Origin: Rhizobiales bacterium NRL2
GTDB taxonomy: Bacteria > Pseudomonadota > Alphaproteobacteria > Minwuiales > Minwuiaceae
Length of the DNA: 64,000 nucleotides
Direction: 5' to 3'
NCBI GenBank assembly: GCA_001664005.1
Contig: CP016093.1
Span: 4,021,031-4,085,030, forward strand
The notes below the pieces were generated by a model, which was not told the DNA's origin, ran no database searches, and saw only the letters and a program-made list of their open reading frames with translations. Below are positions 1-8,793 of this stretch, in pieces. Position 1 is the stretch's first letter; every line of letters begins with the position of its first letter. The position numbers and the translations under genes are program-made.

Positions 1-392
1 TGCTTGTTTTCCGCCATCACCGAAAAATTCCGACGCATATCCGCGAGCGTCCCGGCATCCAGGGTCGGGACCACCCGACGCGCTGCACTCTGTTCCAGGG
101 AAGCGACAATGCAGTACATCTCGTCCAGTTCGTCGGGGCTCATGCGCGAAACGACGGCTCGGCGATGAGACTCCAGTGTCACCAGCCCTTCCGCGGCGAG
201 GACGCGTAGCGCATCGCGGACCGGCGCCTGACTAACGCTGAACTCGGTCGCCAACCGGCCCTGCAGCAGTGGCTCTCCCGGCGCGACATCACGCGCCAGG
301 ATACGATCGCGCAGGGTGGCCGCTATGGATTCCGCCAGCGTTCGTGGTCCCGCCCGCTCCAATTTGAAACTGGACCTGTTTGTATCTGCCAT
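1..392 (-). CDS. GntR-family transcriptional regulator, FCD/FadR type (C-terminus beyond window)
   Basis: Read on the minus strand from an ATG at 390-392, preceded by GGAG about 10 bases upstream. The protein opens MADTNRSSFKLERAGPRTLA and continues with a winged-helix signature (GEPLLQGRLATEF followed by VSQAPVRDALRVLAAEG), which is the GntR DNA-binding domain. The segment after it (RRAVVSRMSPDELDEMYCIV) matches the start of an FCD ligand-binding domain. About 130 residues are visible; the rest lies outside the window. It sits immediately downstream of, and in the same direction as, the acyl-CoA ligase gene, so it is probably co-transcribed. By position it is the likely regulator of this cluster, acting at the palindrome at 2151-2167. 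FCD regulators usually respond to small organic acids. The family call is strong; the target is inference. Confidence 0.88.
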   Translation of the reverse strand, partial: MADTNRSSFKLERAGPRTLAESIAATLRDRILARDVAPGEPLLQGRLATEFSVSQAPVRDALRVLAAEGLVTLESHRRAVVSRMSPDELDEMYCIVASLEQSAARRVVPTLDAGTLADMRRNFSVMAENK

Positions 393-470
393 ACGCGACT
401 CCGTAGCCGTTCCCTGCCGAAGCGAAATGAACGCGGTCATTAGCAGATTGTTTCGCCAAGGCGAAGCCTG

Positions 471-2090
471 TCAGGCGCCGCTCTTGGCCTGCGCCTGTGA
501 GCTAAGCCGGCCCATGACACGGTCGCGATCCCAGGCGTTCGCGTTCCCCCAGTCCTTTACCTTTCCCCGCTCGACTTCCCGCTTGGTCGCCGAACGCGGA
601 AAATCGTCGACGAACTCGATGAATCGCGGAATCTTGAATGCGGCCATGCGTGTCCCGCACCATTCTACGAGATCGACGGGATCAGGTGCCTCGGCTCTGG
701 CCATCACATAGGCCTTGACCTCCTCCTCCCCGAGTTCAGAGGGGACGCCAACGACGATGACCTCCTCGACTGCTGGATGCTGGCTCAGAATATTCTCGAC
801 CTCGTAGGCGGAGATGTTCTCGCCGCGCCGACGCAGCCAGTGCACCTGGCGGCCTTCGAAGAACAAATTGCCCGCTGAGTCGAGGCGTCCGATGTCACCA
901 GTGTGCAGCCACTGGTTCCGCATGACCTCAACCGTCAGGATCGCGTTGTTGTGGTAGCCCAGCATGAAGCTGAAGGGCACGGTCGGCCGCATGACGATTT
1001 CGCCCGAGACGTCTGCCGGCTGCGACTGGTCAAGTGCGTCGACGACTGCGACTTCGCACCAACCATGCGGCCGCCCCACGGAATCGGGTACCTGATATCC
1101 GAGCCGGTTGCTCGTCAGCATGCCACCCCCAGCCTCGGTCAATCCGTAGATATCAACGATGTCGATGCCAAAGCGCTCGGCGAAGCGCGCCGGCACCGAT
1201 TCGGGAAGTTGGCCGCTGACGCCCGTGGTAATCCGAACATGGTGATCTCGTTCGCCAGGCGTCTCCTCCTGCTGCGCCAGCACGGTCATCATCGTGCCGA
1301 TCGGGTCGATCACGTCGGCGTCAACCTCGATCACGCGCTGCCAATAGCCCGAGCCGCTGAAGCGGCGATCCATGACAACGGTCATGTCATTGAACAGCGG
1401 GCCAACGATGCCGAGCTGGACGCCGCCGGCATGGAACAGCGGCAATGTCGAATAGTGACGTTCTCCCGCCCGGGCCTCGAGCACCTCGCCATATCGCAGA
1501 CCAGCACAGACGTGGGCGAAGTGTGGCAGCACCACGCCCTTGGGCAGCCCCGTGGTACCGCCCGTGTAAATGATCATCGCCGGATCGCCGGGACCTATGT
1601 CGGTTTCGGGCAACGCGCCGCCCTCCAGGATCAATTCCTCGAAAGGCACGACGCCATTGACCTTGCCGCATTCACCGACACCAACCAGAACAAGGTTTTC
1701 GGGCAGCTTCTCCCGGATGGCAGCAATACGATCCCAGGTCTCGTCCTCGACGACAAGCAATGTGGCGCCAGCATCACGCACCGCATAGGCAAGGTCATCG
1801 CCGCTCAGCGCCGCATTTAGGGGCGCCCATATGGCACCCACCCGGCCCGCAGCGAACCAGCCGAACAGCTGCTCTGCGCAGTTGTACATGTAGCTGGCGA
1901 CACAGCCGCCCTTCTTGATGTCATGGGCGACCAAGCCGCACGCGACAGCCTGCGAAAGCCGGTCGAGTTCGGCGTAGCTCAATCGGCGGCCATATATCTC
2001 GCAGAAAAACGCGTCTCCGAAGCGCTCGGCCTTGTCGCGCAACAGCTCCGGGACCGTATTCCAAGGGATCTCTCGCCCTTTCACCAACAT
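471..2090 (-). CDS. AMP-dependent acyl-CoA synthetase/ligase
   Basis: A 539-residue ANL-superfamily adenylate-forming enzyme that would activate a carboxylic acid as acyl-AMP and then acyl-CoA. Visible motifs are the P-loop YTGGTTGLPKG, the A5-type motif IYGLTEAG, and HTGDIGRLD with a downstream hinge region (RRGENISAYEVE). A Lys-containing C-terminal lobe (AAFKIPRFIEFVDDFPRSATKREVERG) is also present. The ATG at 2088-2090 is preferred because AGGGGAGTGAG precedes it; an in-frame TTG lies one codon upstream. The gene diverges from the TRAP operon and precedes the GntR gene, so it probably activates the imported acid. Closest sequence types are crotonobetaine/carnitine-CoA ligase-like or fatty-acyl-CoA ligases; the substrate cannot be told. 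Confidence 0.93.
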   Translation of the reverse strand: MLVKGREIPWNTVPELLRDKAERFGDAFFCEIYGRRLSYAELDRLSQAVACGLVAHDIKKGGCVASYMYNCAEQLFGWFAAGRVGAIWAPLNAALSGDDLAYAVRDAGATLLVVEDETWDRIAAIREKLPENLVLVGVGECGKVNGVVPFEELILEGGALPETDIGPGDPAMIIYTGGTTGLPKGVVLPHFAHVCAGLRYGEVLEARAGERHYSTLPLFHAGGVQLGIVGPLFNDMTVVMDRRFSGSGYWQRVIEVDADVIDPIGTMMTVLAQQEETPGERDHHVRITTGVSGQLPESVPARFAERFGIDIVDIYGLTEAGGGMLTSNRLGYQVPDSVGRPHGWCEVAVVDALDQSQPADVSGEIVMRPTVPFSFMLGYHNNAILTVEVMRNQWLHTGDIGRLDSAGNLFFEGRQVHWLRRRGENISAYEVENILSQHPAVEEVIVVGVPSELGEEEVKAYVMARAEAPDPVDLVEWCGTRMAAFKIPRFIEFVDDFPRSATKREVERGKVKDWGNANAWDRDRVMGRLSSQAQAKSGA

Positions 2091-2139
2091 CAATTCTCAC
2101 TCCCCTTCTGGGCTCGCTGCGCCCGCAGACTCAAACACA

Positions 2140-2168
2140 TTGACACTAATTTATCGATAATCGATAAT
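2140..2168 (+). promoter_or_regulatory. Sigma70-like promoter of the TRAP operon
   Basis: TTGACA at 2140-2145 and GATAAT at 2163-2168 are separated by exactly 17 bases. This is a near-consensus housekeeping promoter pointing at the dctP gene (start 2315), leaving a leader of roughly 140 bases. Part of the spacer and the whole -10 box are covered by the palindrome at 2151-2167. That arrangement suits repression by steric block. Read directly from sequence; activity is inferred. Confidence 0.75.
2151..2167. promoter_or_regulatory. Palindromic operator candidate between divergent ligase and TRAP genes
   Basis: TTATCGATAATCGATAA is a perfect inverted repeat with 8-base arms around one central base. 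It overlaps the spacer and -10 box of the TRAP promoter and lies about 60 bases upstream of the ligase start. The size and AT-rich half-sites fit GntR/FCD operators, and a GntR/FCD gene closes this cluster. The regulator assignment is inference from neighbourhood. Confidence 0.65.
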
Positions 2169-2314
2169 TTTGAAAAGCGCCGCCGGTTCCAGGCTGAGGT
2201 TCCTTTAGCGGCCAATTGAATCGAACTGTTCGGGGAAACGCGTCGCATTGATGCGAAGCGACCGTACTGACGCCCACGAGCAGGCAGATAACGTCAACAG
2301 TGGGAGGAAATTTG

Positions 2315-3292
2315 ATGCGACGGATCATCACCGCGGCCGCCTTTGGCCTTGCGTTCGCAGCAACAAGCGCTTCGGCGGAGACAAACTGGACTGCCTACAC
2401 ATTCTCGCCAAGCGAGACGCTGGTGAACGTCCCCGCGATGCGAGAGCTCTTCACCGAGATCGAGAAGAAGACTGGCGGCGAACTGAAGATCAGCCTCAAG
2501 CTGGGCGGCCAACTTCCCATCAAGCACACCAACATCTCCCAGGCGGTCGGCGACAACATCGTCCAGTTCGGCGACGACGGTTTCGCCGCTGGCAATATTC
2601 CGCTCATCGGCCTGCTCAAGCTGCCGCTGCTATTGCAGAGCGAGGAAGATTTCCAGAAGGCGCGCGAGATCGCTGTCCCCTACATTCGCGAAGCCTATGC
2701 GGAGCAGGGCATCCTGCTATTGGCACCCTATTACTGGCCGGCGCAGATGGTATTTTCGACCGAGGAGTTTGACAGCCTCGACGACTTCCAGGGTCGGAAA
2801 GTGGAAACCGACTCGCCCCAGCAGTCGGCCTTCGTCGAAGCGTTCGGCGGTGCCGGCTTCTCCGTCAACTCCGCTGATGTGCCTTCGGCGCTGCAGCGAG
2901 GGACGATAGACACGGTGCTGACCGCGAGCTCCGGTGGCGGCAAGATCTGGTCGGACATGCTTGATTTCAACTACCGCATGCCCGTCACCGAGTTCCCCGC
3001 GATGCTGATCGTCAACATGGACGCCTTCGAGGCCCTGTCGAAGGAGCATCAGGAGATCGTGCTCAACGCGACGCAGGACGCGGCACCAGATGTGACTCAG
3101 GACTTCGTCGACGACGAGAAGAAGGTCGCCGCGCAGCTCGAAAAACAGGGCATGGTCATCACCGTGCCCACCGACGAAGAACTCCAGCGCGCGACAGAGG
3201 CAATGAAGCCCTACTGGGAAGAATGGGCCGAAGCTACCGGCCCCACGGCCCAGAAAGCGCTTTCTGAACTACGCGAAGCGATCGGACGCTGA
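2315..3292 (+). CDS. dctP: TRAP transporter substrate-binding protein, DctP family
   Basis: A 325-residue periplasmic solute receptor that would capture an organic acid for the DctQM permease. The N-terminus MRRIITAAAFGLAFAATSASAE is a clear Sec signal peptide with an ASA-type cleavage site. The mature chain has typical DctP features: GGELKISLKLGGQLP, the LDDFQGRKVETDSPQQ segment, and a C-terminal helix ending LSELREAIGR. The start at 2315 is chosen over an in-frame GTG at 2300 because GGGAGGAAA sits just upstream of 2315 and the signal peptide starts there. It is first in an operon with the two permease subunits (24-base gap to dctQ). Substrate unknown. Confidence 0.93.
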   Translation: MRRIITAAAFGLAFAATSASAETNWTAYTFSPSETLVNVPAMRELFTEIEKKTGGELKISLKLGGQLPIKHTNISQAVGDNIVQFGDDGFAAGNIPLIGLLKLPLLLQSEEDFQKAREIAVPYIREAYAEQGILLLAPYYWPAQMVFSTEEFDSLDDFQGRKVETDSPQQSAFVEAFGGAGFSVNSADVPSALQRGTIDTVLTASSGGGKIWSDMLDFNYRMPVTEFPAMLIVNMDAFEALSKEHQEIVLNATQDAAPDVTQDFVDDEKKVAAQLEKQGMVITVPTDEELQRATEAMKPYWEEWAEATGPTAQKALSELREAIGR

Positions 3293-3316
3293 CCCTCTGA
3301 TAGCGGGCTTGGAGCA

Positions 3317-3880
3317 ATGGCCTCTTCGCCGGTGCATGGCACGGGAGCGGACGTGGACGGCGATGTCGCCGTCCACGGCCCGCTTACAAGCCGACTACGG
3401 CCGTTGTTCAGAGCCCAACGGGCGATAGCAGGAGCGTTTATCCTCGCCATCGTCATACTCGTAACGATCGAAGTCTTCCTGCGCTCGGCCTTCGTTTACT
3501 CGCTCGGATTCGCTCACGACGTTTCGGGTTATCTTTTCGTCGGCGCCTCGTTCCTGGGCTTCGCCGTAGCCACTGCCGACGGACGACTCTTCCGCATTGA
3601 GTTCCTGATCGGCAATGTCAGCGATACGGTACGGCGGGCGATGCAGTTTGTCTTTGACCTGCTGAGCCTGACGCTCACGCTGATCATTGACTGGCATCTC
3701 GTCATGTTCGTGATCAGCTCGTTCGAGAGGGACGTGCGCGAGGCGACGGCCCTCGGGACGCCGTTGTTCGTTCCTCAGATCATGATGCCGGTAGGTGCAA
3801 CTCTGCTGGCGATCGTTTTGGCTGCCCGCCTGGCCGACACGGTCATTGTAGCCCTCGACGCGACACGCAGGGAGCGATAG
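3317..3880 (+). CDS. dctQ: TRAP transporter small permease, DctQ family
   Basis: A 187-residue membrane protein with four predicted hydrophobic helices, roughly residues 38-56, 66-86, 106-124 and 150-170. This is the usual DctQ layout. Features such as FAHDVSGYLFVGASFLGFAVATADG and the acidic or basic loops between helices match the family. DctQ pairs with the large DctM subunit in the inner membrane and contacts the loaded receptor. It starts 24 bases after dctP and ends 4 bases before dctM, so translation is probably coupled. The N-terminal 30 residues are hydrophilic, somewhat longer than usual, and the start could be slightly downstream. Confidence 0.9.
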   Translation: MASSPVHGTGADVDGDVAVHGPLTSRLRPLFRAQRAIAGAFILAIVILVTIEVFLRSAFVYSLGFAHDVSGYLFVGASFLGFAVATADGRLFRIEFLIGNVSDTVRRAMQFVFDLLSLTLTLIIDWHLVMFVISSFERDVREATALGTPLFVPQIMMPVGATLLAIVLAARLADTVIVALDATRRER

Positions 3881-3884
3881 CGAC

Positions 3885-5216
3885 ATGTCGCTGATCGTCC
3901 TCTTTGGTGTATTCTTGGCGCTATTGATCGCCGGAACCGCGATCCCTTTTGCCATCGGCATTGCCGCGCTGATCTCACTCTACATGCAGGGCGGCTTGAT
4001 ATCGTTCAATGCCCTCGGCCTGATCAGCTGGGGCAGCATGGACAATTTCTCGCTGACGGCCGTGCCGCTGTTCGTGCTCATGGCAGAGATCGTCATGCAA
4101 AGCGGCCTCAGCCATCGAGTCTATCGCGGGATGTACACGCTCGTGCGTCATCTGCCGGGCGGCCTGTTGCAGACCAACATCGCCGGCTGCGGCGTCTTCG
4201 CGGCGATCAGCGGCTCCAGCGTGGCGACCGCTGCGGCGATAAGCGCGGTGGCGCTGCCACATCTGAAGGAGCGTGGCTACAATCAGCGGCTCGCACTCGG
4301 CACGCTGGCTGCCGGGGGCACGCTCGGCATCCTGATTCCGCCAAGTGTCGCCATGATCATCTATGGCACCTTCACCCAGACTTCGATTGCGAAGCTGTTC
4401 ATTGCCGGCGTCATCCCCGGCATCGTGCTGGTGCTGCTGTTCATGGTCTATGTGGCGCTTTTGGCATGGATCCGTCCGCAGTGGGTGCGCGAGGCAGCTG
4501 CGGCGCAGACAACCACCGTCAAGCCTGAAGACGAGTCGGCGGAGCTCGACATGGGCAGCGGCAGCATGCTCGGCGCCGCGAACGATCTTTTGCCCTTCGC
4601 CATTCTTATCGCTTTCGTTGTCGGCTCGCTCTACTTCGGGTGGGCGACGCCGACCGAGGCTGGCGCCATTGGCGCCGTGGGCGCGACCGTGATCGCATAT
4701 ATCTGGTCCCCGCACGGCTTTCGCTCGCTGTGGCCGGCGTTGGTCTCAAGCGCCCAGATCACCGGCGCGGTCCTGTTCATCGTCTACGCTGCGTTCTTGT
4801 TCTCCTACGCCATCAACCTGTCAGGTTTCCCCGGCGAGGCGGCAACCTGGTTGGTCGGGCAGGAACTCAGCCGTCTGGAGTTCCTGATCGCGCTGTTCGT
4901 CCTCTACATCATCATGGGCTGCATCATGGACAGCCTGGCGATGATCGTAATTACGATTCCACTCTTGCAACCGGTGCTGATGGCGTACGGGATCGATCTC
5001 ATTTGGTTTGGCGTCGCTCTGGTGCTGCTCATCGAGTTGGGGCTGATCACGCCGCCGCTCGGACTGAACCTGTTCGTTCTTCAGAGCATCTCCAAGGGCA
5101 AGCTATCGGATGTCATCTGGGGCACGGCGCCGTTTTGCGTGATTGTCCTGATCATGCTGGCATTGCTGACCGTTTGGCCCGACCTTGCCCTTTATCTGCC
5201 ATCAACGTTGGAATGA
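3885..5216 (+). CDS. dctM: TRAP transporter large permease, DctM family
   Basis: A 443-residue polytopic inner-membrane protein, the sodium-coupled transport subunit of a TRAP importer. It is hydrophobic throughout, with about 12 helices. Recognisable DctM segments are SGLSHRVYRGMYTLVRHLPGG, AISGSSVATAAAISAVALPH, GTLGILIPPSVAMIIYG, ATPTEAGAIGA and LITPPLGLNLFVLQ. An acidic, charged loop (about residues 205-225, KPEDESAELDMGSG) is typical between the two halves. It follows dctQ by 4 bases. The downstream cyclase gene starts 34 bases later and is probably in the same transcript. Confidence 0.94.
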   Translation: MSLIVLFGVFLALLIAGTAIPFAIGIAALISLYMQGGLISFNALGLISWGSMDNFSLTAVPLFVLMAEIVMQSGLSHRVYRGMYTLVRHLPGGLLQTNIAGCGVFAAISGSSVATAAAISAVALPHLKERGYNQRLALGTLAAGGTLGILIPPSVAMIIYGTFTQTSIAKLFIAGVIPGIVLVLLFMVYVALLAWIRPQWVREAAAAQTTTVKPEDESAELDMGSGSMLGAANDLLPFAILIAFVVGSLYFGWATPTEAGAIGAVGATVIAYIWSPHGFRSLWPALVSSAQITGAVLFIVYAAFLFSYAINLSGFPGEAATWLVGQELSRLEFLIALFVLYIIMGCIMDSLAMIVITIPLLQPVLMAYGIDLIWFGVALVLLIELGLITPPLGLNLFVLQSISKGKLSDVIWGTAPFCVIVLIMLALLTVWPDLALYLPSTLE

Positions 5217-5250
5217 CCTGTCGATACGATCGGATGGGAGATGTACATCG

Positions 5251-6192
5251 ATGGAAAATGATCTGCCCGACTACGATGCCCTGCCATTGATCGAGCGGAT
5301 CGGCATGCGTCACGCTTGGGACGTGTTCGGTCGCGACGATCAACTTGGCACGATCAATCTGCTCACGCCTGATCGCGTACTTGCTGCAATCAAGACTGTC
5401 GAGCGCGGTGAGACAATCAATCTGTCGCTGCCCCTGACCGAGCCCGACCCGCCCCTTTATGGCCGCAGGCGACTGCAGCACGAGGTCTTTTCCATCGATC
5501 GCAACAACCTGGACGACCGCATGGACTCGTTCTATCCGCAGGCCTCGAGTCAATGGGACGGCCTGCGGCATGTTCGGGCCCGGGAGTTCGGATATTACGG
5601 CGGCATGACAGAGACACCGGAGGCCGGCGGCGGCCACCTCGGTATAGAACGTTGGGCCGAGCATGGCATGTTTGGCCGCGGGGTGTTGCTGGACATCGCG
5701 GGATACTTCGAAGGCTTGGGGGAGCCGCTCGATCCGCTCGAGCCGCGCCCGATAACCGCAGACGATCTTCGTGCCACGGCCGCCGGCCAGAACGTCCGGA
5801 TCGAAACAGGGGACATCCTGTGCCTGCATTTCGGCTGGATCGAGGGCTATCGCGCAATGGATCATCCCGGGCGCGAGCGCTACGCCCACGCCCCGTCCTT
5901 CCCCGGTCTCGAGGGCTCCGAAGCGATGGCTCGGCTGCTGTGGAATTGGCATGTGGCTGCGCTCGCTTGCGACAACCCGGCGGTGGAGATGATGCCGGGC
6001 GATCCGCAGGTCGGATCTTTGCATCGGCGGATTCTACCGCTGCTTGGCTTCTGCCTGGGGGAGATGCTCGACTTTTCGCGCCTCACTACCGAGCTGCGTG
6101 CGGCCGGCCGATGGACGTTTATGTTTGGGGCCGTCCCACTGAACCTGCCGGGAGGCGTCGGATCACCGGCGAACGCCATAGCGATTCTATGA
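5251..6192 (+). CDS. Cyclase family protein (kynurenine formamidase-like metal hydrolase)
   Basis: A 313-residue member of the cyclase family, whose members are metal-dependent amide or ester hydrolases. The N-terminal part MENDLPDYDALPLIERIGMR and DDQLGTINLLTPDRV are typical of the larger subfamily. SQWDGLRHVRAREFGYYGG occupies the place of the HxGTHxDxP metal motif and keeps Asp and His. GDILCLHFGW and LACDNPAVEMMP follow in order. The ATG at 5251 is chosen because it opens the conserved N-terminus; the in-frame upstream ATG at 5185 would overlap dctM. Neighbours suggest it hydrolyses a compound brought in by the TRAP system. Exact substrate unknown. Confidence 0.88.
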   Translation: MENDLPDYDALPLIERIGMRHAWDVFGRDDQLGTINLLTPDRVLAAIKTVERGETINLSLPLTEPDPPLYGRRRLQHEVFSIDRNNLDDRMDSFYPQASSQWDGLRHVRAREFGYYGGMTETPEAGGGHLGIERWAEHGMFGRGVLLDIAGYFEGLGEPLDPLEPRPITADDLRATAAGQNVRIETGDILCLHFGWIEGYRAMDHPGRERYAHAPSFPGLEGSEAMARLLWNWHVAALACDNPAVEMMPGDPQVGSLHRRILPLLGFCLGEMLDFSRLTTELRAAGRWTFMFGAVPLNLPGGVGSPANAIAIL

Positions 6193-6334
6193 CCAACCGA
6201 ATGAAGGCGGTTCCAGAACGGCCGCAGCTGAGTCTGGTTGGCCGCTACTCACGCATCATCTGGCGGTCGTACGATTGTGCGATCGGTGCGCCCCGGACGG
6301 AATGCGCAGTGAAGGGTGGGACTGGAGAAAAGAG

Positions 6335-7318
6335 ATGCCACTACCCCTCGAAAAGGGTCTGAAGTTCGGTATCCAGTCGATGTACCGTCGGACCGAGCCG
6401 GCGACTTCTGCCTGGCAGCCGTCGGTGGAAGACGGCCGGACTTTCGTCGAGCTTGTCGACGCGCTTGGTTTTGATTCGCTCTGGGTGGGCGACCATCTGG
6501 CCTTCGCACTTCCCATGCTTGATCCGCTGATACAACTGGCGCAGGCAGCAACATACAGTGATCGCCTCACGCTCGGCACGGCGGTCTACCTGTTGCCGCT
6601 CAGGCATCCGGGACCGGTGGCCAAGCAAGTCGCGACACTGGATCTGCTGTCCAGCGGCCGTTTCGTTTTCGGGGTGGGCGTCGGCGGCGAGTTTGTAACC
6701 GACTACGCCGTCGCGGGAGTGCCGAGAGGCGAACGCGGCGCGCGTCTGACCGAGTCGATCGACGTGCTGCGAAAACTGTGGCGCGGAGAACGCGTCAGTC
6801 ACCAGGGTCGCTACTTCAAGTTCGACGACATCCTGATGCAGCCACCGCCGCTACAGTCTGGGGGCCCTCCCATCTGGTGTGGCGGCCGGTCCGATGCGGC
6901 TTTGCACCGGGCGGGTCGCGTGGCGGAGGGTTGGATGAGCTACGTCGTGACCCCAGAGATGTACCGGGACGGACTGCGCAAGATCGAGACCACCTACGAC
7001 GAAGCGGAGCGCCATCTGGCGCACTTCACCACAGCTCATCTCGTCTTCGCGCGGCTCGACAAGGACTACGAGACCGCGCTCAACAAGGCGACAGAGACCC
7101 TGTCGATCCGCTATGACATGGATTTCCGTGCGGCGGCGAAGCGGTATTGCGCACTCGGTACCGCCGACGACATTGCAGCCCAACTCAACGGATTCCATGA
7201 GGCCGGTGTTCGCCACATCGTGCTCGATCTGGTCGGCGACTACGAGGAGCGCATCGACCACATGCGCGCTTTCGCCGATTCGGTTCTGCCACGTCTACGC
7301 AGTCTCGGCAGCCAATAG
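6335..7318 (+). CDS. LLM-class flavin-dependent oxidoreductase
   Basis: A 327-residue bacterial-luciferase-like TIM-barrel enzyme that would use FMNH2 (or F420H2) to oxidise a small molecule. The signature pieces are ALGFDSLWVGDHLAF near the start, LTLGTAVYLLPLRHPGPVAKQ, GVGVGGEF, GARLTESIDVLRKLW, and PIWCGGRSDAALHRAGRVAEGW. The length matches the family. GGAG lies about 8 bases before the ATG at 6335, which is preferred over an upstream in-frame ATG at 6275 whose extra 20 residues are not conserved-looking. It is the last gene of the dctPQM-cyclase unit, after a 142-base gap that may hold its own promoter. Monooxygenase activity is inferred from family. Confidence 0.92.
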   Translation: MPLPLEKGLKFGIQSMYRRTEPATSAWQPSVEDGRTFVELVDALGFDSLWVGDHLAFALPMLDPLIQLAQAATYSDRLTLGTAVYLLPLRHPGPVAKQVATLDLLSSGRFVFGVGVGGEFVTDYAVAGVPRGERGARLTESIDVLRKLWRGERVSHQGRYFKFDDILMQPPPLQSGGPPIWCGGRSDAALHRAGRVAEGWMSYVVTPEMYRDGLRKIETTYDEAERHLAHFTTAHLVFARLDKDYETALNKATETLSIRYDMDFRAAAKRYCALGTADDIAAQLNGFHEAGVRHIVLDLVGDYEERIDHMRAFADSVLPRLRSLGSQ

Positions 7319-7539
7319 CGGGCCTCTTCAGGTCAAGCAACGGCACCCTTCGAGCATGCCCCCTGCCGAACTGCAGGTGGTCGCCGCCGCCCGCCGCAGC
7401 GTGATGCTCCCGCATTCGCGTCAATGCGGCCAAGTCTTTCGTGCCTTTGCCGAGCGTTCGACACTCCGATAGGTTGCCACAACGCCTCCTCGCCTTCGAG
7501 ACGGCGCCGACACCACGCGTTAGTCAGGGCAGAGGGCCA

Positions 7540-8793
7540 TCAGATGACCGGGGCCGACCTCAGCACACCCCCGGCCTCGAGCTGCCCGATCTCTGCCGCC
7601 GACAGCCCGAGGTGCTCGGCGAGGATCTCGCCGTTGTGCTCGCCCAGATCGGGTGCGTTGCGGGAGGTCAGATCACCCCGGTCCGGGAGGCGGAACAGTG
7701 AGCCCGGAACCTTGAAGGGCCCGAGCGCCGGATCATCGATGTCGATGACGGTCTGGCGCTCGAGGAGTTGTGGATGGCGGATAGCGTCGGCGACGGTCAG
7801 CACGGGGGCGCAGGGCACGCGCTCGGCCTGCAGCCGATTGATTGCCGCCGCGTCGCTCGGCTGTTCGGCAAACCATGCCTCGATGATGCGGCGAATCTCG
7901 TCGCGGTAGGCATAGCGTGATGGGCTGTCATGGAACCGCTCGTCCTCGCCAAGGTCGGGGCGACCCATCGCCCGCAACAGCCGGCGCCACATGTCCTCGC
8001 CAACAGGCAGCAGGACGACATGCCCCTCGCGTGCCTTGAAGACGCCTGCCGGCGCGATCGCCATATGATCGGGGCCAGAGCGGCGATGTTCGATCTCGCC
8101 GCCGGACGCCGTATACGTCTCGAGGGCAACGGCATGGCCATGGAAGTAGAAGTCGAGCAACGAAACGTCGATTCTCTCTCCCCCACCGCCGCGCTTCATC
8201 CGGCCGTAAAGGGCAGCATTCAGTGCCGCGAGCGCAGATACACCGGCGCCAACATCGCCAATCGCCGCCCCGACAAAAGGCGGGGACGCGTCCGGATCGC
8301 CGATCAACGACATGATGCCGGAATAGGCTTGGCCAATATGGTCAAAGCCCGGAAGGTTGGCGAGCGGACCTTCCTGGCCGAAGGCCGAGATCTGGCACAG
8401 GATCAGGTCAGGATTCAGCGCGTGGACCACCTCCCAGCCGAGGCCGAGGCGCCCGATCACGCCGGGCGAGAAATTCTCGACCATGACGTCAGCTTTGACG
8501 ACGAGCCGCTGCACGAGATCGAGGCCGCGCTGCTGGTGAATGTCCACGCAGAGGCTCTTCTTGCCCAGATTCTGCTGGATGAAATAAGCGCTTCGGCCAT
8601 TGCGCAACACCGGCAGCCTACGCGCATGGTCGCCAGTCGGTGCAAGCTCGATCTTGATGACCTCGGCGCCCAGTTCGGCCAAAGCGCGGGTACAAACCGG
8701 TCCCGCCACAAACTGAGTGAAGTCGAGGACCAGAAGGCCTTCGAGCGGTCGGCTATCTAAGCTATCAACGCCCGGCGCCCGTGTCACCGTCAT
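7540..8793 (-). CDS. CaiB/BaiF family (class III) CoA-transferase
   Basis: A 417-residue class III CoA-transferase, expected to move CoA between carboxylic acids through an enzyme-bound anhydride. Visible family pieces are VLDFTQFVAGPVCTRALAELGAEVIKIE near the N-terminus, ADVMVENFSPGVIGRLGLGWE, and PGFDHIGQAYSGIMSLIG with the Asp expected in catalysis. PFVGAAIGDVGAGVSALAALNAALYGR also fits. Its ATG at 8793 overlaps the stop of the upstream deacylase-type gene (ATGA), so the two are translationally coupled. It may supply the CoA thioester for the acid handled by this cluster, next to the ATP-dependent ligase. A 221-base convergent gap (7319-7539) separates it from the LLM gene and shows nothing recognisable. 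Confidence 0.93.
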   Translation of the reverse strand: MTVTRAPGVDSLDSRPLEGLLVLDFTQFVAGPVCTRALAELGAEVIKIELAPTGDHARRLPVLRNGRSAYFIQQNLGKKSLCVDIHQQRGLDLVQRLVVKADVMVENFSPGVIGRLGLGWEVVHALNPDLILCQISAFGQEGPLANLPGFDHIGQAYSGIMSLIGDPDASPPFVGAAIGDVGAGVSALAALNAALYGRMKRGGGGERIDVSLLDFYFHGHAVALETYTASGGEIEHRRSGPDHMAIAPAGVFKAREGHVVLLPVGEDMWRRLLRAMGRPDLGEDERFHDSPSRYAYRDEIRRIIEAWFAEQPSDAAAINRLQAERVPCAPVLTVADAIRHPQLLERQTVIDIDDPALGPFKVPGSLFRLPDRGDLTSRNAPDLGEHNGEILAEHLGLSAAEIGQLEAGGVLRSAPVI

